NCBI RefSeq assembly: GCF_019649055.1
Contig: NW_026570296.1
Location: forward strand, 558,001 to 622,000
DNA from: Paramacrobiotus metropolitanus
Lineage: Eukaryota > Tardigrada > Eutardigrada > Parachela > Macrobiotidae
Direction of reading: 5' to 3'
DNA length: 64,000 nt
In this document: positions 9,318-20,695 of the stretch, piece after piece
Numbering within the stretch: the first letter of the stretch is position 1
Layout of the letters: each line of letters begins with the position of its first letter
The notes under the pieces: generated by a model
What the model was told of the DNA's origin: nothing
Databases searched by the model: none
The model's input: the letters and a program-made list of their open reading frames with translations, nothing else
Translations under genes and position numbers: made by a program

Positions 9318-9918
9318 TAATAGACTATATTCAATCAATGATTTTATTGACAAATTGTACAAGCTAAAAGCCATTTACACTTGAACTTGATAAACCGATT
9401 TAGAACAAAAAGAACAATTCTTCAAGCTGTTTAGAAAAACTATATTAGCATCCTGATATCAACAGGAAAACGTCACTAGCGAGTCCCGATCTGCCAGTAT
9501 CTGTAGGAATGCAAAATGCACTTCTGGTTCTGTATGAGTTATGAGTATCTGTATGACCCATAATATGCTTTTATGTACATCACGCAATTTTTAATAGGCG
9601 CAATCACTGCGGGCCGCTATGCCAGTCGCCCAGAAATTGAAGATTCTACAGCGGAACTTTTAGAGCGCGCTGCAGAACTGGAAATTCTCCCGGCCTGGTA
9701 GGGCATTTACGTGAAAGACAGTTGTTGATGCCAGCATTGAGAGGCCGGAGTACAGTAGTTCACTTTTTCTGAACAGCTGATCATTGAGCTGCTAAAAAAC
9801 AGTTCGTCAGCTGACAACCATAATTTGTCCAAGCAAATTCTATGATCATCTTCATGTCCCAGTTTTATCATCGGTCGAGTTTCCCATAGAGCAAGCTGAG
9901 CAACCAACCATCATCTCC

Positions 9919-11887
9919 ATGAATCCGTCATCTTCGGCAAATCCTGATCGAGCAGGTCCTGGGTCCCAGGTGGCGAACTGCCTGCAACGGCTGTTGCGCA
10001 GCGGACATCTGAGTGATGTGCACTTCTCAGTGGGATGCCAGTTCGGCCAAACCAAGGACTTCTTCGCGCACAAGTACGACCATTTTGACAGTCGAACAGC
10101 CGACAGTGCAGGCACAATATTCTTTGCTGATCCGGAATTTTCGGGGTTTGTGAATTCTTGCAGGCTCATCCTGGCCGCTCGCAGCTCCGTCGTGCATGCC
10201 ATGTTTTACGGGAGTCTGCCTGAGAACTGTCAAATTGTCCTCGACATTCCCGATATTCACCCGGAAGCTTTTGCCAATCTTCTCAGGTATTTGACTGCAC
10301 TCGTGAGTCGTGATGAAAACATTAGTCTAATAAACGTGCACTTCGTAGTTTCATGTACGCTGATACGGTGGAAAATCTCACCTTGGACAATGTCTTCGCC
10401 ACGATGAGCTGCGCTGACAAATATGATTTGCCACAGCTGGTAGAAATCTCTTCTGCCTTGGTCATCAGCCAGCTGAAACCGGAGAACTGCCTGGACATTT
10501 TGGAGGAGGTGGGTAGCGTGATCATCTGTCATTTCATCGACCGCCACCATGTCGAACAATCTGGATGTCTCGTTTTACTAAACCATCTTGGTTTCATTAG
10601 ATTTCGCAGTGCTTCTTATAATTTTCTAGACTCGTAGATTTCTTAGGTTTCTCAGATTTTCAGTGGTGCGTGTTGTTTTTCCAGGCAATACAATCGCACG
10701 CCGACGGGATAGTGCAGAAGTGTCTGGAACTGGTGGATGCCAGGAGTTACCGAATTCTGCATTTGGAGTCGTTCACGGCCGTTAGTCCGGCGGCACTGCG
10801 GATGATGCTGTCGCGCAACACACTGACCGTGGAGGAAAACGTTGTCTGGCTCGCTGTTGAAAGGTACGAAATTACCTGACAATCTTCGGATCCTTAGCTG
10901 CCTGAAGGCGCGAAAAGTCGTTTCGAATAATATTATTTGTTTGCTTGCAAATAAATCGGTAATGTGCGGCTTTGTTCCGGGTGCCTAGTATTTTTTGCAA
11001 AGTTCCCCCACGTAAGTGATGCAAATCTGAGAGCTACGAGCTCGTATACAAGTTTGATGGTAATAACTAAAATGGTTTTACTGTAATGGGAACCATTTCA
11101 TTCGGCAGATGTGTCGTTCGCAAAGGCGTTTCTTAGATGCCGCTAAATGTTAATCCTTGCAGGTGGGCTGCGGCAGCCTGTGCTCGTAGCAACACGAATC
11201 CATCCGGCGCGAATCTACGAGAGATCCTGGGGGATGTCTTCTCTCTTATACGATTCCCGTTGATGACACGCTCCCAGTTGGCTAAGGGTCCTGTGAAGGT
11301 ACAAACGGTAGTCAGGATCTGCTCGAAGATGAGCTGATGATGATTGTGCTAACCAGTTCTGTAATCGCTCGTTCTGAGTTTGCTCTGATTTAGAAATTGT
11401 CTGGTTACAGAGCGGTCTCCTGAACAAAGCGGAAATCTCCAGCATCATCACGTACCAGAAAACCAAAGCGAAACAGTCCCTTGTCTTTCCCACGGAACGC
11501 CGTACAGGACAGCAGCCGCTCCATCCGCTGACGCTGCGCTATGGAGAGGACGTCTTCATACCCACCGTGCGAGGAGACTACTGGGAGCCGGCGCGCGCTA
11601 CCGCATTCAATCCGTCCGAGGTAGGGTTTGTTTATTGCGGAAGCAGTCACAGCGGAACGGTCACGCCGGACAAGGTGGTGCGGGCGGCGGATATTCTGGA
11701 ACAGGGCCAGCCGCTGCAAGTACAGACTGTATCCAGTGTGAGTCACCAGGATGCAACGTATGACGGCATGGAGGGTAGTCAGCACCGGGTTAGCTGCAGT
11801 GGACGGAACGTCATTGTCTGGTTCGACTGTTTGAAGTTGTTGAATAGTCAGGTGGTTTCATGGAAGAAGACTAATGGAAAACTGTAA
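9919..11887 (+). CDS. BTB-BACK protein with Tudor-like C-terminal domain, copy A
   Basis: Six exons: 9919-10073, 10164-10286, 10349-10508, 10685-10863, 11163-11298, 11411-11887; all introns GT-AG, phases 2,2,0,2,0; 409 residues. Exons 1-3 encode a BTB domain (LSDVHFSVG, LILAARSS, MFYGSLPE, IPDIHPEAFANLLR, ADKYDLPQLVEI), exons 3-5 a BACK domain ending LIRFPLMTRSQLAKGP, very like BTBD3/BTBD6. Exon 6 continues with the BTBD6-like SGLL...FPTERRTG linker but, instead of a PHR domain, has a roughly 120-residue module (YGEDVFI, YWEPARAT, PDKVVRAADIL, GQPLQV, HRVSCSG, SWKKTNGKL) that looks like Tudor/SH3-type small barrels. BTB-BACK proteins bind Cullin-3, so this is probably an E3 adaptor with exon 6 as recognition module. 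It is the only copy on the plus strand. Confidence 0.85.
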
Positions 11888-11959
11888 TGAGATCTGTCGC
11901 AGCTGACAGGTTTTGGTGCTGCGCATTTTTTTGTACCAGTCAATACGATGACCAGTTGA

Positions 11960-11965
11960 AATAAA
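11960..11965 (+). terminator. Polyadenylation signal of copy A
   Basis: AATAAA lies 73 bases after the TAA stop of copy A and is the nearest such hexamer downstream. The remaining stretch up to 12262 holds nothing else that I recognise. Confidence 0.5.
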
Positions 11966-12262
11966 TGATATTCCAAACGGCTTTCCGAGCGTATTTTCTA
12001 ATGAGTGTACCGGCAGCGTAGGTTCAACGACCTCTGTCCCGTACGGCGTTGCGCGGCAAAAGCGAGGGATGGTTCCACGGAGGTTCTGGTACATGGCATT
12101 GCTGGAGCTCTGCCTTCTTTCCGTGCGGTTGGCTTTGTGACCAAAATTGTGACCCTTTTTTATTCTTCATCACAATCCAACACATATCCTTTATAAACAG
12201 ATTGAACTAGTGAAACTAGTAAACTCATTAGAAACTGTTAGAGTTGCAGTCAATACGCTATG

Positions 12263-14066
12263 TTACCAATAAACTACATCAAGATGGCTGAATACACTTT
12301 CGTCGGCTTTTAACTGACAAAATAAAACGAAGGCCAGCAAACACACCAAGTTGCGATTTCTGGGGTTACCAATCGTACAAACAAGCTTCAAAGGATTCAG
12401 AGGATCACTGTATGTTTGACAAACAAATCTATTTAATTTCCTACTGGTTGCTTTCCTCAACGCCACTTGATCACGTAACAGCGCCAAGTTGCTAAAGTAC
12501 ACGCTCCGGCGCTGTTCACCCCGGAAAACCGAATGCAAACCATCCGCCTCGGCGTTCAAATAGCGTGCAGGCTGATAACCGCCAAATCCATCAACTTGCA
12601 AGAACTGGTTGCGTTGTAGAATGTCCGTCGCACGCACCACCTTGTCCGCCGTGGTTGCGTCTTGTTCACCGATGCGACACCGACACCACATAAACACCAC
12701 CTGCACCCCGTTCAGCGCGACAATCCTTGCTGGCAACCACCAGTTTCCTTCCGCCGTTTGCACAAAGACATTCTCATCAGGACGAAATGGTAGTGAAACA
12801 GATTTCTGCGATCCAGTACGACGCTCGGTGCGAAAAGCCAGTGCCGGTTTAGCGCTGGCATTGTGATACATGAAGATGCTGAAGATTTCCGCTTCCGTCA
12901 GGAGCCCACTCTGTTAAATGACACGGATAACTTAATCCGCAACTTTAAAAAAGCGGGTAAACGAAGTCGTGAAGTCAAAACACCTTGCCAGGACCGTCTG
13001 CCAGCTGCAGCGGAGTTAGAAGTGGAAACCGCACCAAGAAGACCGCGTCGCCCAATAACTGACGCCGATTAACGGCGGAGGAGCTCTTGCCGTTACGAGC
13101 GCAGGCCGCCGCTGCCCATCTACAAAGTAATTTACATCGAAATATGCGAACATCAAAACCATGAATTTCAAAATCAGGCGAGCGTGCTTCTAGACTCATG
13201 ATTCGTTTCTCTACCTACCGTTCAACAGCCAGATATACTGCGTTCTCGTCAGCCGATAGTGTGTTACGATTTAAAACCATCCGCAGTGTCGCCGGACTGA
13301 TGGCCATTGGCCGTGAACTGCTTCGATCGCAGTATCGCATCGCTCTCTGCGTCCAACAATTCCAGACATTTCTGGACGATGCTGTCAGCATTGCGGTGAA
13401 CTAACTACAGAAACCAACCACCAGTGAGTGCCACATCGTTTCCTGTATAATGCGGCACACCATACAACGTAGTACGTACCTGTTCCAGAGTAGTCAGACA
13501 GTTATCGGCACGGGGTCGGTTAACGATGAAGGAGGAGCAGATCTTCACCAGCCCAGGCACATCGTACTTGATAGCGCAGCTCAATGTCGCGAAGACGTTC
13601 TTCGCAGTGACATTCTGAACCGCATCGGCGTACGCGAAACTGGAAATACTGGTTAGCTTCAATACAAAAACCGCAAGGTTAACTCTGCAAGCCATAATTT
13701 TAACGGTAACATACCTGAGCGAATGCGTCAGGATGGATATCGGGTATATCACAAATAGTTTGGCCTTTCTCAGACATGCTCCCATAAAACATCGTGCGGA
13801 AGACGGTACTGCGAGCAGCAAGGACGAACCTGCAGGAACTCAAACCGTTTTGCAGCAGAAACAGAAGAAAGTTGCCTTTCAACGTTGAGTAGCAACGTGC
13901 TCCTACTTGTGCGCAAAATAGCTTTTGGCTGGGGTGAATTGGCATCCACGGTGAAGTGCACATCAATCAGGTCTCCGCTGCGCAACATTTGCTGTATGCA
14001 GTCCGCTAACGTCAGCTCAGAATTTGGCCCTTCACGAACCATCGATGAAGACGGATTAAACGACAT
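12263..14066 (-). pseudogene. BTB-BACK family copy B, frameshifted
   Basis: All six family exons can be found on the minus strand (starts near 14066, 13845, 13640, 13400, 13105 and 12910). Exon 1 loses frame after DVHFTV because one G appears to be missing before ATGCC near 13945; exon 2 ends GCATTCGCTCAG where other copies have about eight more bases (ANLLR); exon 4 carries an extra AATG-like insertion near 13308 in the FTAIS region. Exon 6 remains open for 648 bases and encodes the full Tudor-like module (DENVFVQTAEGNWWLPARI), then a C-terminal extension not seen in other copies. Three independent frame breaks argue for a pseudogene rather than one sequencing error, although exon 6 looks well kept. 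Confidence 0.75.
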
Positions 14067-14763
14067 TTACGGTGAGTTTCGATGAGTTGTCATGGATGGA
14101 TGAAAATTCACACGGGAATGATCGAGTGCATAAAAGAATTCTCCAGCAGTGAGAACAAGTCAAGAAAATCCGAAAACTTGATCAGAAATAACCTGCACTC
14201 GCACTGAACTGCTATGAGAAACTGAAGAGTTGAAGAAATTTCTCAAAGCTGCACAATGCATTCATAAATCCTGCACGGTTGACGGAATCGCCGGTGGGGC
14301 GGCAGCAAGTGCCGCCCGTCAACCAAACTGTAGTAAAGAAATATTTTTTTCGTTGCCTTCCTACGTAGTTCCTGGCGGTCCGCATTGCGAAGAAACTGAT
14401 ACTTGTAGCACTGCTGGCTGTTTATTTAGCAATAACGGGCCCATTCTTCTCATAATTATCACTACAACCGTACAACGATCTGATTGGGAGCTACACAACT
14501 GGACAGTAACCAAGGGAGACGGGTGCACGACAAAATTACTTAAATTGTATACGAGAACCAAAGGAGAGTATACACTACAAAGATTAGAACCAAAGGATGC
14601 AGAAAAATGTGCTTCACATTCTAATACATACAAAAAAGACCGGCGACCCGCACAGTTGCTGGAAGAAAAGCGAAACCGACTGTGCAGACGAAGCGGAGGT
14701 GAAGTCATGACGCCGGTTATGCCAGACCTGCCCGGCACTGGCTACAAAAGCGGCGAAAGGTAC

Positions 14764-16110
14764 TTAATCATCCGCGTTTTCGTATTTTCCAAACTGAAAG
14801 GTTGAAGGACCCGAACCAGCATTGCTATCCACCTTACTGCTTCCGGTTCGACGCTGCGTAGAAAACGGCAAGGGCGGCTTCTCTTTGCCATTCCCATACA
14901 TGAAGAGGCTGCAGAGCTCCGCATCACTCAAGAGACCACTCTGCGACACACTACCCTTTAAAAGTTAGTAAAATGTAAAGACACTTCTAACGGCAGCTTA
15001 CCGTGCCAGGACCGTCAGCCAACTGGGAACAGGTCATCAGTGGAAATCGCACCAGAAATAAAGCGGAGCCGAGCATCTGGCGCCGGTTGGCGGCCGATGG
15101 GTCCATACCATTACGAGAACAGGCCGCCGTTGCCCAGCTGCATAAAATTCATATCACTGTAACAGTTCATGTATTCTCGCCAGATTTTATGATTTTTATG
15201 GTTCTGTTCTTATAAAATGCTCTGACGACTTAGATGTAGAATGTTGAAAGTGATTTGTTTACCTTTCAACACCCACGTAGATCTCGTTCTCTTCAACCGA
15301 CAATGTGTCACGCTGCAGAATCATCTGCAGCGTCTCCTGGCCGATGCCCATGAAGTGCTCTGATCGCATTATCGCCTCACTCCAACTATCCATGATATCC
15401 AGGCATTTCTGCACCGTATCGTCAAAATAAAGTGCCTGCAAAACAAACCGCCCAATCTATGTGATCAACTTCGTAGTCGCCTGATGTTGAAGGAAGACGC
15501 ACCTGTTCCAGAATGACCAGGCAATTGTTGGGATTCAACTGGCTGACAACGAAGTCCGCGCAGATCTCAGCCAACCGTGGCACATCGTACTTGTCAGCGC
15601 AACCCATTGTCGCAAAAACGTTTTCCAAACTTAGAGAATCCACTGCATCGGTGTACACGAAGCTGTGGCAAAGGTCAAAAACTGATAGGGCAGTAGTTGC
15701 AGTAGAAACACAATAAATTTAAGATCCCGATCGCGCACCTAAACAGATTGGCGAATGCGTCTGGCTGGATATCGGGGATGTCGATGAGAGCGTCGCATTT
15801 CTCTGGTAGGCTACCATAGAGCATCGTGCGGAATACGGAACTGCGAGCCGCCAGGATGACCCTGTGTGGTAGCAATACTCGCTGTATTTCGAACGGTCCG
15901 GATAGGTGCAATTCCTAGAGCTTATCCGCTGGGAATATCTTACTTGTGAGCCGAGAAAATCCGCGCTTGACCGAGCTGGCGTCCCACGGTGAAGCGCACA
16001 TCACTCAGGTCTCCGCTGGATAACATCTCCTTCATGCACAGGATTATGCACGCTTCTGGATCTGGACCATAGGGAGTCACCGTCCCAGTTTTACACGGCT
16101 GCTTAGACAT
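14764..16110 (-). CDS. BTB-BACK family copy C, short C-terminus
   Basis: Exons on the minus strand: 16110-15944, 15861-15739, 15662-15503, 15435-15263, 15137-15002, 14940-14764; phases 2,2,0,2,0; about 311 residues. BTB motifs LSDVRFTVG, VILAARSSVF, MLYGSLPEKC, IPDIQPDAFANLFR and CADKYDVPRLAEI are intact, and the BACK domain is complete (EKC-type helix, LVRFPLMTCSQLADGP). The last exon stops 58 codons after SGLLSDAELCSLF, shortly after the STQRRTG linker, so the Tudor-like module is absent. Copy D, next door, has the same N-terminus (MSK.PxxTG) and a similarly short tail, so the two are a recent tandem duplication. A protein without the recognition module could still bind Cullin-3 or dimerise. 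Confidence 0.8.
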
Positions 16111-16883
16111 GATTCCGTTATCTTATTACTAGCAAATAAGAAATGGGCAAATAATAATTTTAATTATGGCCGTTACTACCATAGAAATTGGACCGATATG
16201 AGACGAAATGGTTGCTTATGACCACAAACTGCGAAGTCCTTATAATTAAACTGCTAAAAGGCTCGGCTCATATCATTTCGAAATAAATTTCTTTTTCCGA
16301 CGGATTGCTAGAAGCATTTAGCAAAAAGTCAATAATAAATCAGTGACTGGCCAGTAAAGCCTGCGTCCAGCATGTATGCCAATCCGATTTAGGATACAAA
16401 TCTCTTAAATCTGTTTTAGCACATACAGAGTACATACGTGATGTATATCGGCCGGCGGCGCAATCGAGTACGGAAGTTAAGTACTAGTTTAATGAGCGCA
16501 CTAGCTACATTATCATTGACAACGTCGGCAACAAGACAAATCCGCACTGTTTTTTTTGTGGAAAAGAGCATAGCCGCGGAAATCGCCATCTATTGTGTTA
16601 GTCGGTAATATTCACTGCCGGCATTGCACAGAAAGGATCGGCCGTGTGGCTTGTTACGGGTAGTTGGCGAGAAGTTTATTCTTTGTCACACCAACAGCCA
16701 AAAATTAGCAGAACGATTTCGTTTACTGGCTAACGTTAGCAAAACTCTAACTCGGTAACGAAATTATATGACGTACAGCGGTATCCAGGTGAGACGGTAT
16801 TCTGGCTCGCATTTTCAGAACACCGCTATTTCATCACGAACGCACGCCAAGAATCAAAAAACGCAAAACACCTTACAGAACAT

Positions 16884-18351
16884 CTAGCGGAAAGAAAACC
16901 CGCGGCCTACACCGAATTTTGAAGAAATGGGTCGAGGAATGCTAGGCTGACTTGACGAAGCGCAAATTAACCAGTCAACCATATCTTCTCCAGGCGGAAA
17001 CGTAGAAGAATCCCGGCTAAAATTCCGATCCACCTTCATACTTCCGATGCGGCGCTGCGAGGAAAACGGCAGCGGCGGCTTCACTCTCGCATTCAGAAAC
17101 AGGAAGATGCTGGTGATTTCCGCTTCACTCAAGAGACCACTCTGCCAAAGAGCACGATTTAGAACGGACGATTAATGTAGGTCACCTATAACGATAACTC
17201 ACCGTGCCGGGACCGTCAGCCAACTGAGCGTTGGTCATCAGTGGAAATCGCACCAGAAACAAAGCGGAACCAAGCATCTGGCGGCGGTTAGCGGCGGCGG
17301 ATGGATCCAGGCCATTACGAGAACATGCCGCCCTTGCCCAGCTGCATAACACACAACATTGATATCAATATACATGAATTCTCGCTTAATTTTACGGTAT
17401 TTATAATTCTATTCTTATAAAACGCTCTGGCGACTTAGATATAAATGTTGAAAATGATTTGTTTACCTTTCAACAGCCACGTATATCTCGTTCTCCTCAA
17501 CGGACAATGTGTTGCGCTGCAGAATCATCTCCAGTGTCTCCTGGCTGATGTTCGTAAAGTGTCCCGATTGCAGAATCGCCTCACTCCAACTATCCGTGAA
17601 ATCCAGGCATTTCTCCACCACACCGCCGAAATTCCAGTAAAATGCCTGGCAAAACGAACCACCGAATAAATGTGATTAGCTACAATGTTACTACATATTC
17701 GCCCGATGCGAAAGCAGGTATACCTCTTCCAACATGGCCAGGCAGTTTTCGGGATTCAGCTGGCTGATAACGAAGTCCGAGCAGATCGCAACCAGGCGGG
17801 GCACATCGTACTTGTCAGCGCAACCCATCGTCGGAAGGACGTTGTCCATGCTCAGAGCATCCATTGCATCAGTGTACAAGAAGCTGCAAATTGTACGGAT
17901 CAGAAGTTGGAAATGACCTTCGAAAATTTAGAAGGCACAAGAAATCTGAGCTCACGGCCGTTTACCTGAGGAGATTGGCGAATGCTTCTGGCAGGATATC
18001 GGAGATGTCGATGGGAGCGTCGCAGTTCTCCGGCAGGCTGCCATAAAGCATCGCGCGGAATACGGGACTGCGGGCCGCCAGGATGACCCTGTGTGACAGC
18101 AATACAGTTGTACTCGCTGTTGCGCGCAGTCAGGGAATGAGGAGACTGCAGTTCGCAGAGCGAAAGCCACTGGGAATATCTTACTTGTGAGCCGAAAAAT
18201 TCCGCGCTTCGCCGAGCAGGCGTCCCACGGTGAAGCTCACGTCACTCAGGTCTCCGCTGGACAACATCTCCTTTATACACAGGATTATGCCCGATCCTGG
18301 ATCACGACTTTCAGGAATCGTCGACCCAGTTTCACTTGGATGCTTGGACAT
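16884..18351 (-). CDS. BTB-BACK family copy D, short C-terminus
   Basis: Exons: 18351-18185, 18088-17966, 17883-17724, 17645-17467, 17341-17203, 17141-16884; phases 2,2,0,2,0; about 341 residues. BTB (LSDVSFTVG, VILAARSPVF, MLYGSLPENC, ADKYDVPRLVAI) and BACK (YVAVER, ARAACSRNGLDPSAAANRR, LVRFPLMTNAQLADGP) are intact. Exon 6 keeps SGLLSEAEITSIF and the PPLPFSSQRRIG linker, then has 50 residues unlike the Tudor-like module, ending GRGFSFR. It is the tandem sister of copy C. Exon 5 carries one additional codon in the Ala run. Probably functional as a BTB-BACK protein without the third domain. Confidence 0.8.
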
Positions 18352-19464
18352 GTTCCTGCAGTTTTATTGCCACCCTTTAAGGAACGGACAAACAAGCTCT
18401 CTAGCTATCATAGAAATTCAGCAGCTTATTGGACGACGTCTTTTATGACAACAATCTGTGAAGTTCTTAAACTTTGAAGAGCTCTGTTCATATCATTGCG
18501 AGATCGGATAATTTTCTCTTCCGACACCTGGCTAATAGCATTTAGCAGAATCTCAATGGTGAAACGGTGCCTGTTCAGTAAAGCCTGCTTTCAGCTAGCA
18601 TATCGTGCTGATTGGATTTAGAAATAGAAGGTTATCACGGTAGGATTTAAAAAAAGATGTCTTTGAACACATTTGTAAGCGACGGTACATCGGCCGCAAC
18701 CGAGTATGGATGTGCCCTGTGTATATAGTGCTTTGTTAAACATTTTGGCCCTCCGGAACTTTCTTTGTGTATCACGGTAAGCTTTGCTGTATTTATACAG
18801 AATCGGTAACACTGGCAGTGCGTGCAGTCCTTGTGTGCAAATTCATGGGCATAGAAACACTTCCCGTGTGTTGTAACGCTGTTTTTCTGTACCACACTTT
18901 GCGGTTTAATAACTTTAATTTGTGACCGTCGCTAGCGCAAGTCACCACATATAACGCTCGCCTTCACGGCTTGGCTAATTTCTTTCTTACGATTTTCAGT
19001 TTCGTTTTATCATAGCTTACTGGTCATGTCAGCGGTATAAAAACGAAAAAGCCTCGCCAAATCGCTTCTTCACAATATTTGTACAAGCCAAAAAAGCAGT
19101 GACAGCTCTGATATTACGAGTGGAAAGCGATTCCTGCAGCGTGTACAGCGATGGACTTTATTGGTGAAACCGTGACTCGAAACTCTCAACGAAACAGCAG
19201 CTCTTACCAAACCGCAGCTCTCAAAAGTCGCGATGCATTCCCGCTTATATTGGCGGCAGATGCCAAAAAATCAAGAGACTTAAAAAAAGATAGCAAAATA
19301 TACAAATGACACCATAACATTGATAAACATCATACGAATGATGACATCATACAAATGACACCATAACATTGATAAACAATCCGGCGTGACATCAAACAGA
19401 GTGACCTTTATTTGTAGAAAAGTGCGGAGAAGGTTCAACTGTCTGCAAACAAACTGCCCGGTAA
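18352..19464. other. Intergenic, no gene seen; 30-base tandem duplication
   Basis: No exon of the local family or other coding signal is evident. A segment containing ACAAATGACACCATAACATT is present twice, near 19303 and 19353. AT-rich elsewhere. Confidence 0.5.
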
Positions 19465-19938
19465 TCAAATTTTCCCATTGATCGTCTTCCATGACACGAC
19501 CTCACTATCCGGTAGCGTCAAACTGGAGAACGACACCACAAAGCTCTCTCCATTACAGCTGACCCGGTGCCGATCCCCCCTCCGGTTGTCATACACTGCG
19601 TCTTCCATCCGGTAACCAGGGACTTTGGGATGGCGTACTAGCAGAGGCTGGCCAGGCTGCAAAATATCCGCACCCCGTAGTACTATCTTTGGAGGGCCAG
19701 CGCGGTCGACTTCATCATTATACCATTGGAACGACTCTATCCTGGGGGAGGCTTCGGTAGTGCGAGCTGGCTTCCAGTAGCCTCCAGCCCGGGCCTGGAC
19801 GAAGGCGTCGTCGCCGGGGCGTAGCGTCATCAGGTCCAGCGCCTGCTGTCCCGTGCGGCGTTCCGTCGGAAATGGAGGCGTCGGCTTCGCGGCCGTCTCG
19901 TGGTACTTGTGGATGCTGGAGATTTCTGCTTCATTCAA
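19465..19938 (-). pseudogene. Orphan last exon of the BTB-BACK family (copy E)
   Basis: An open frame of 157 codons encodes only the exon-6 part: NEAEISSIHKYHE, FPTERRTGQQ, then the complete Tudor-like module (GDDAFVQARAGGYWKPAR, VLRGADILQPGQPLLV, HRVSCNGESFVV, SEVVSWKTINGKI). There is no ATG at its start (the frame opens with TTG), the acceptor CAG found in other copies reads ACA here, and no exons 1-5 are found in the 750 bases upstream. It is therefore a partial duplicate, but the frame has not decayed. Confidence 0.65.
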
Positions 19939-20440
19939 GAGACCATTGTGTTAAAGTGCAATTTTCCCAGTTAGTCAATCACCTGTTGCATCTGTGATGC
20001 GCATATTACTGTTGTTTATGGTGGCTTGAACTGACAAGCCTTTGTTGTTTGTTTAATCAGCTTCATAAAATGTCTGCCAAGCAAACTAACGACACTCTCG
20101 AGATTCAACATTGTAAGGCTCAAAGGGTTTTGGGAGCTTGTCCGTCTCATGTTAACTGGAATGAACTTTTCATTTAGATGCTGTGAACACAAGGCGTTGC
20201 CTGTTGTTAAGCATACTAAACAATTTAATTAAGTAATACATGTATACACACACACACGCTGGGCTTCCAGTTTAAGTTGGACTTGCTTTGAACTACAATT
20301 TTAATTACTTGATCGGTTTTGTTAACCTTAGAGAGAGAATCAGTCAGCTTTCGTGCGGGAAAATGAATAACTTGCGAAATTATTTATTGAACAGGAATTA
20401 CCGTGCGACAGACAGACTTTCGGTTGTGTCGCTATGTAAG

Positions 20441-20510
20441 AACGCGTGAGTCTGAGATGTATTCGGTGAAAGCTGGTCCTCATCGAATACATCTCAGACT
20501 CTCACGCGTT
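20441..20510. ncRNA. 70-nt hairpin with microRNA-precursor geometry
   Basis: Bases 20441-20465 are almost perfectly complementary to 20484-20510, with a two-base bulge and an 18-base loop. Length and loop size match a pre-miRNA, but a remnant of a small inverted-repeat transposon is equally possible. It stands alone between copies E and F. Confidence 0.35.
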
Positions 20511-20529
20511 TTTGAGTTGGTCTCGAAAA

Positions 20530-20535
20530 TTTATT
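20530..20535 (-). terminator. Possible polyadenylation signal of copy F
   Basis: AATAAA on the minus strand, about 160 bases after the TAG stop of copy F. Confidence 0.35.
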
Positions 20536-20695
20536 GCTAACACATCACGGTTTCTCGCAGTATTCACCGTTCACGATTACAAAAACCGAAGCCACGACAA
20601 TTTTGGTAAACTTGCAGCAATGACATTAAGATGACTACTGCCAAATATGCACAAATGCGTAGAAAGTAACTGCACAGACTGCACAGCAACATTTT

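Noticed and set aside
14230-14805. Plus-strand open frame of 191 codons
   Set aside because: Overlaps the last exon of copy C, shows no domain or signal peptide, and has no splice or promoter support; probably chance.
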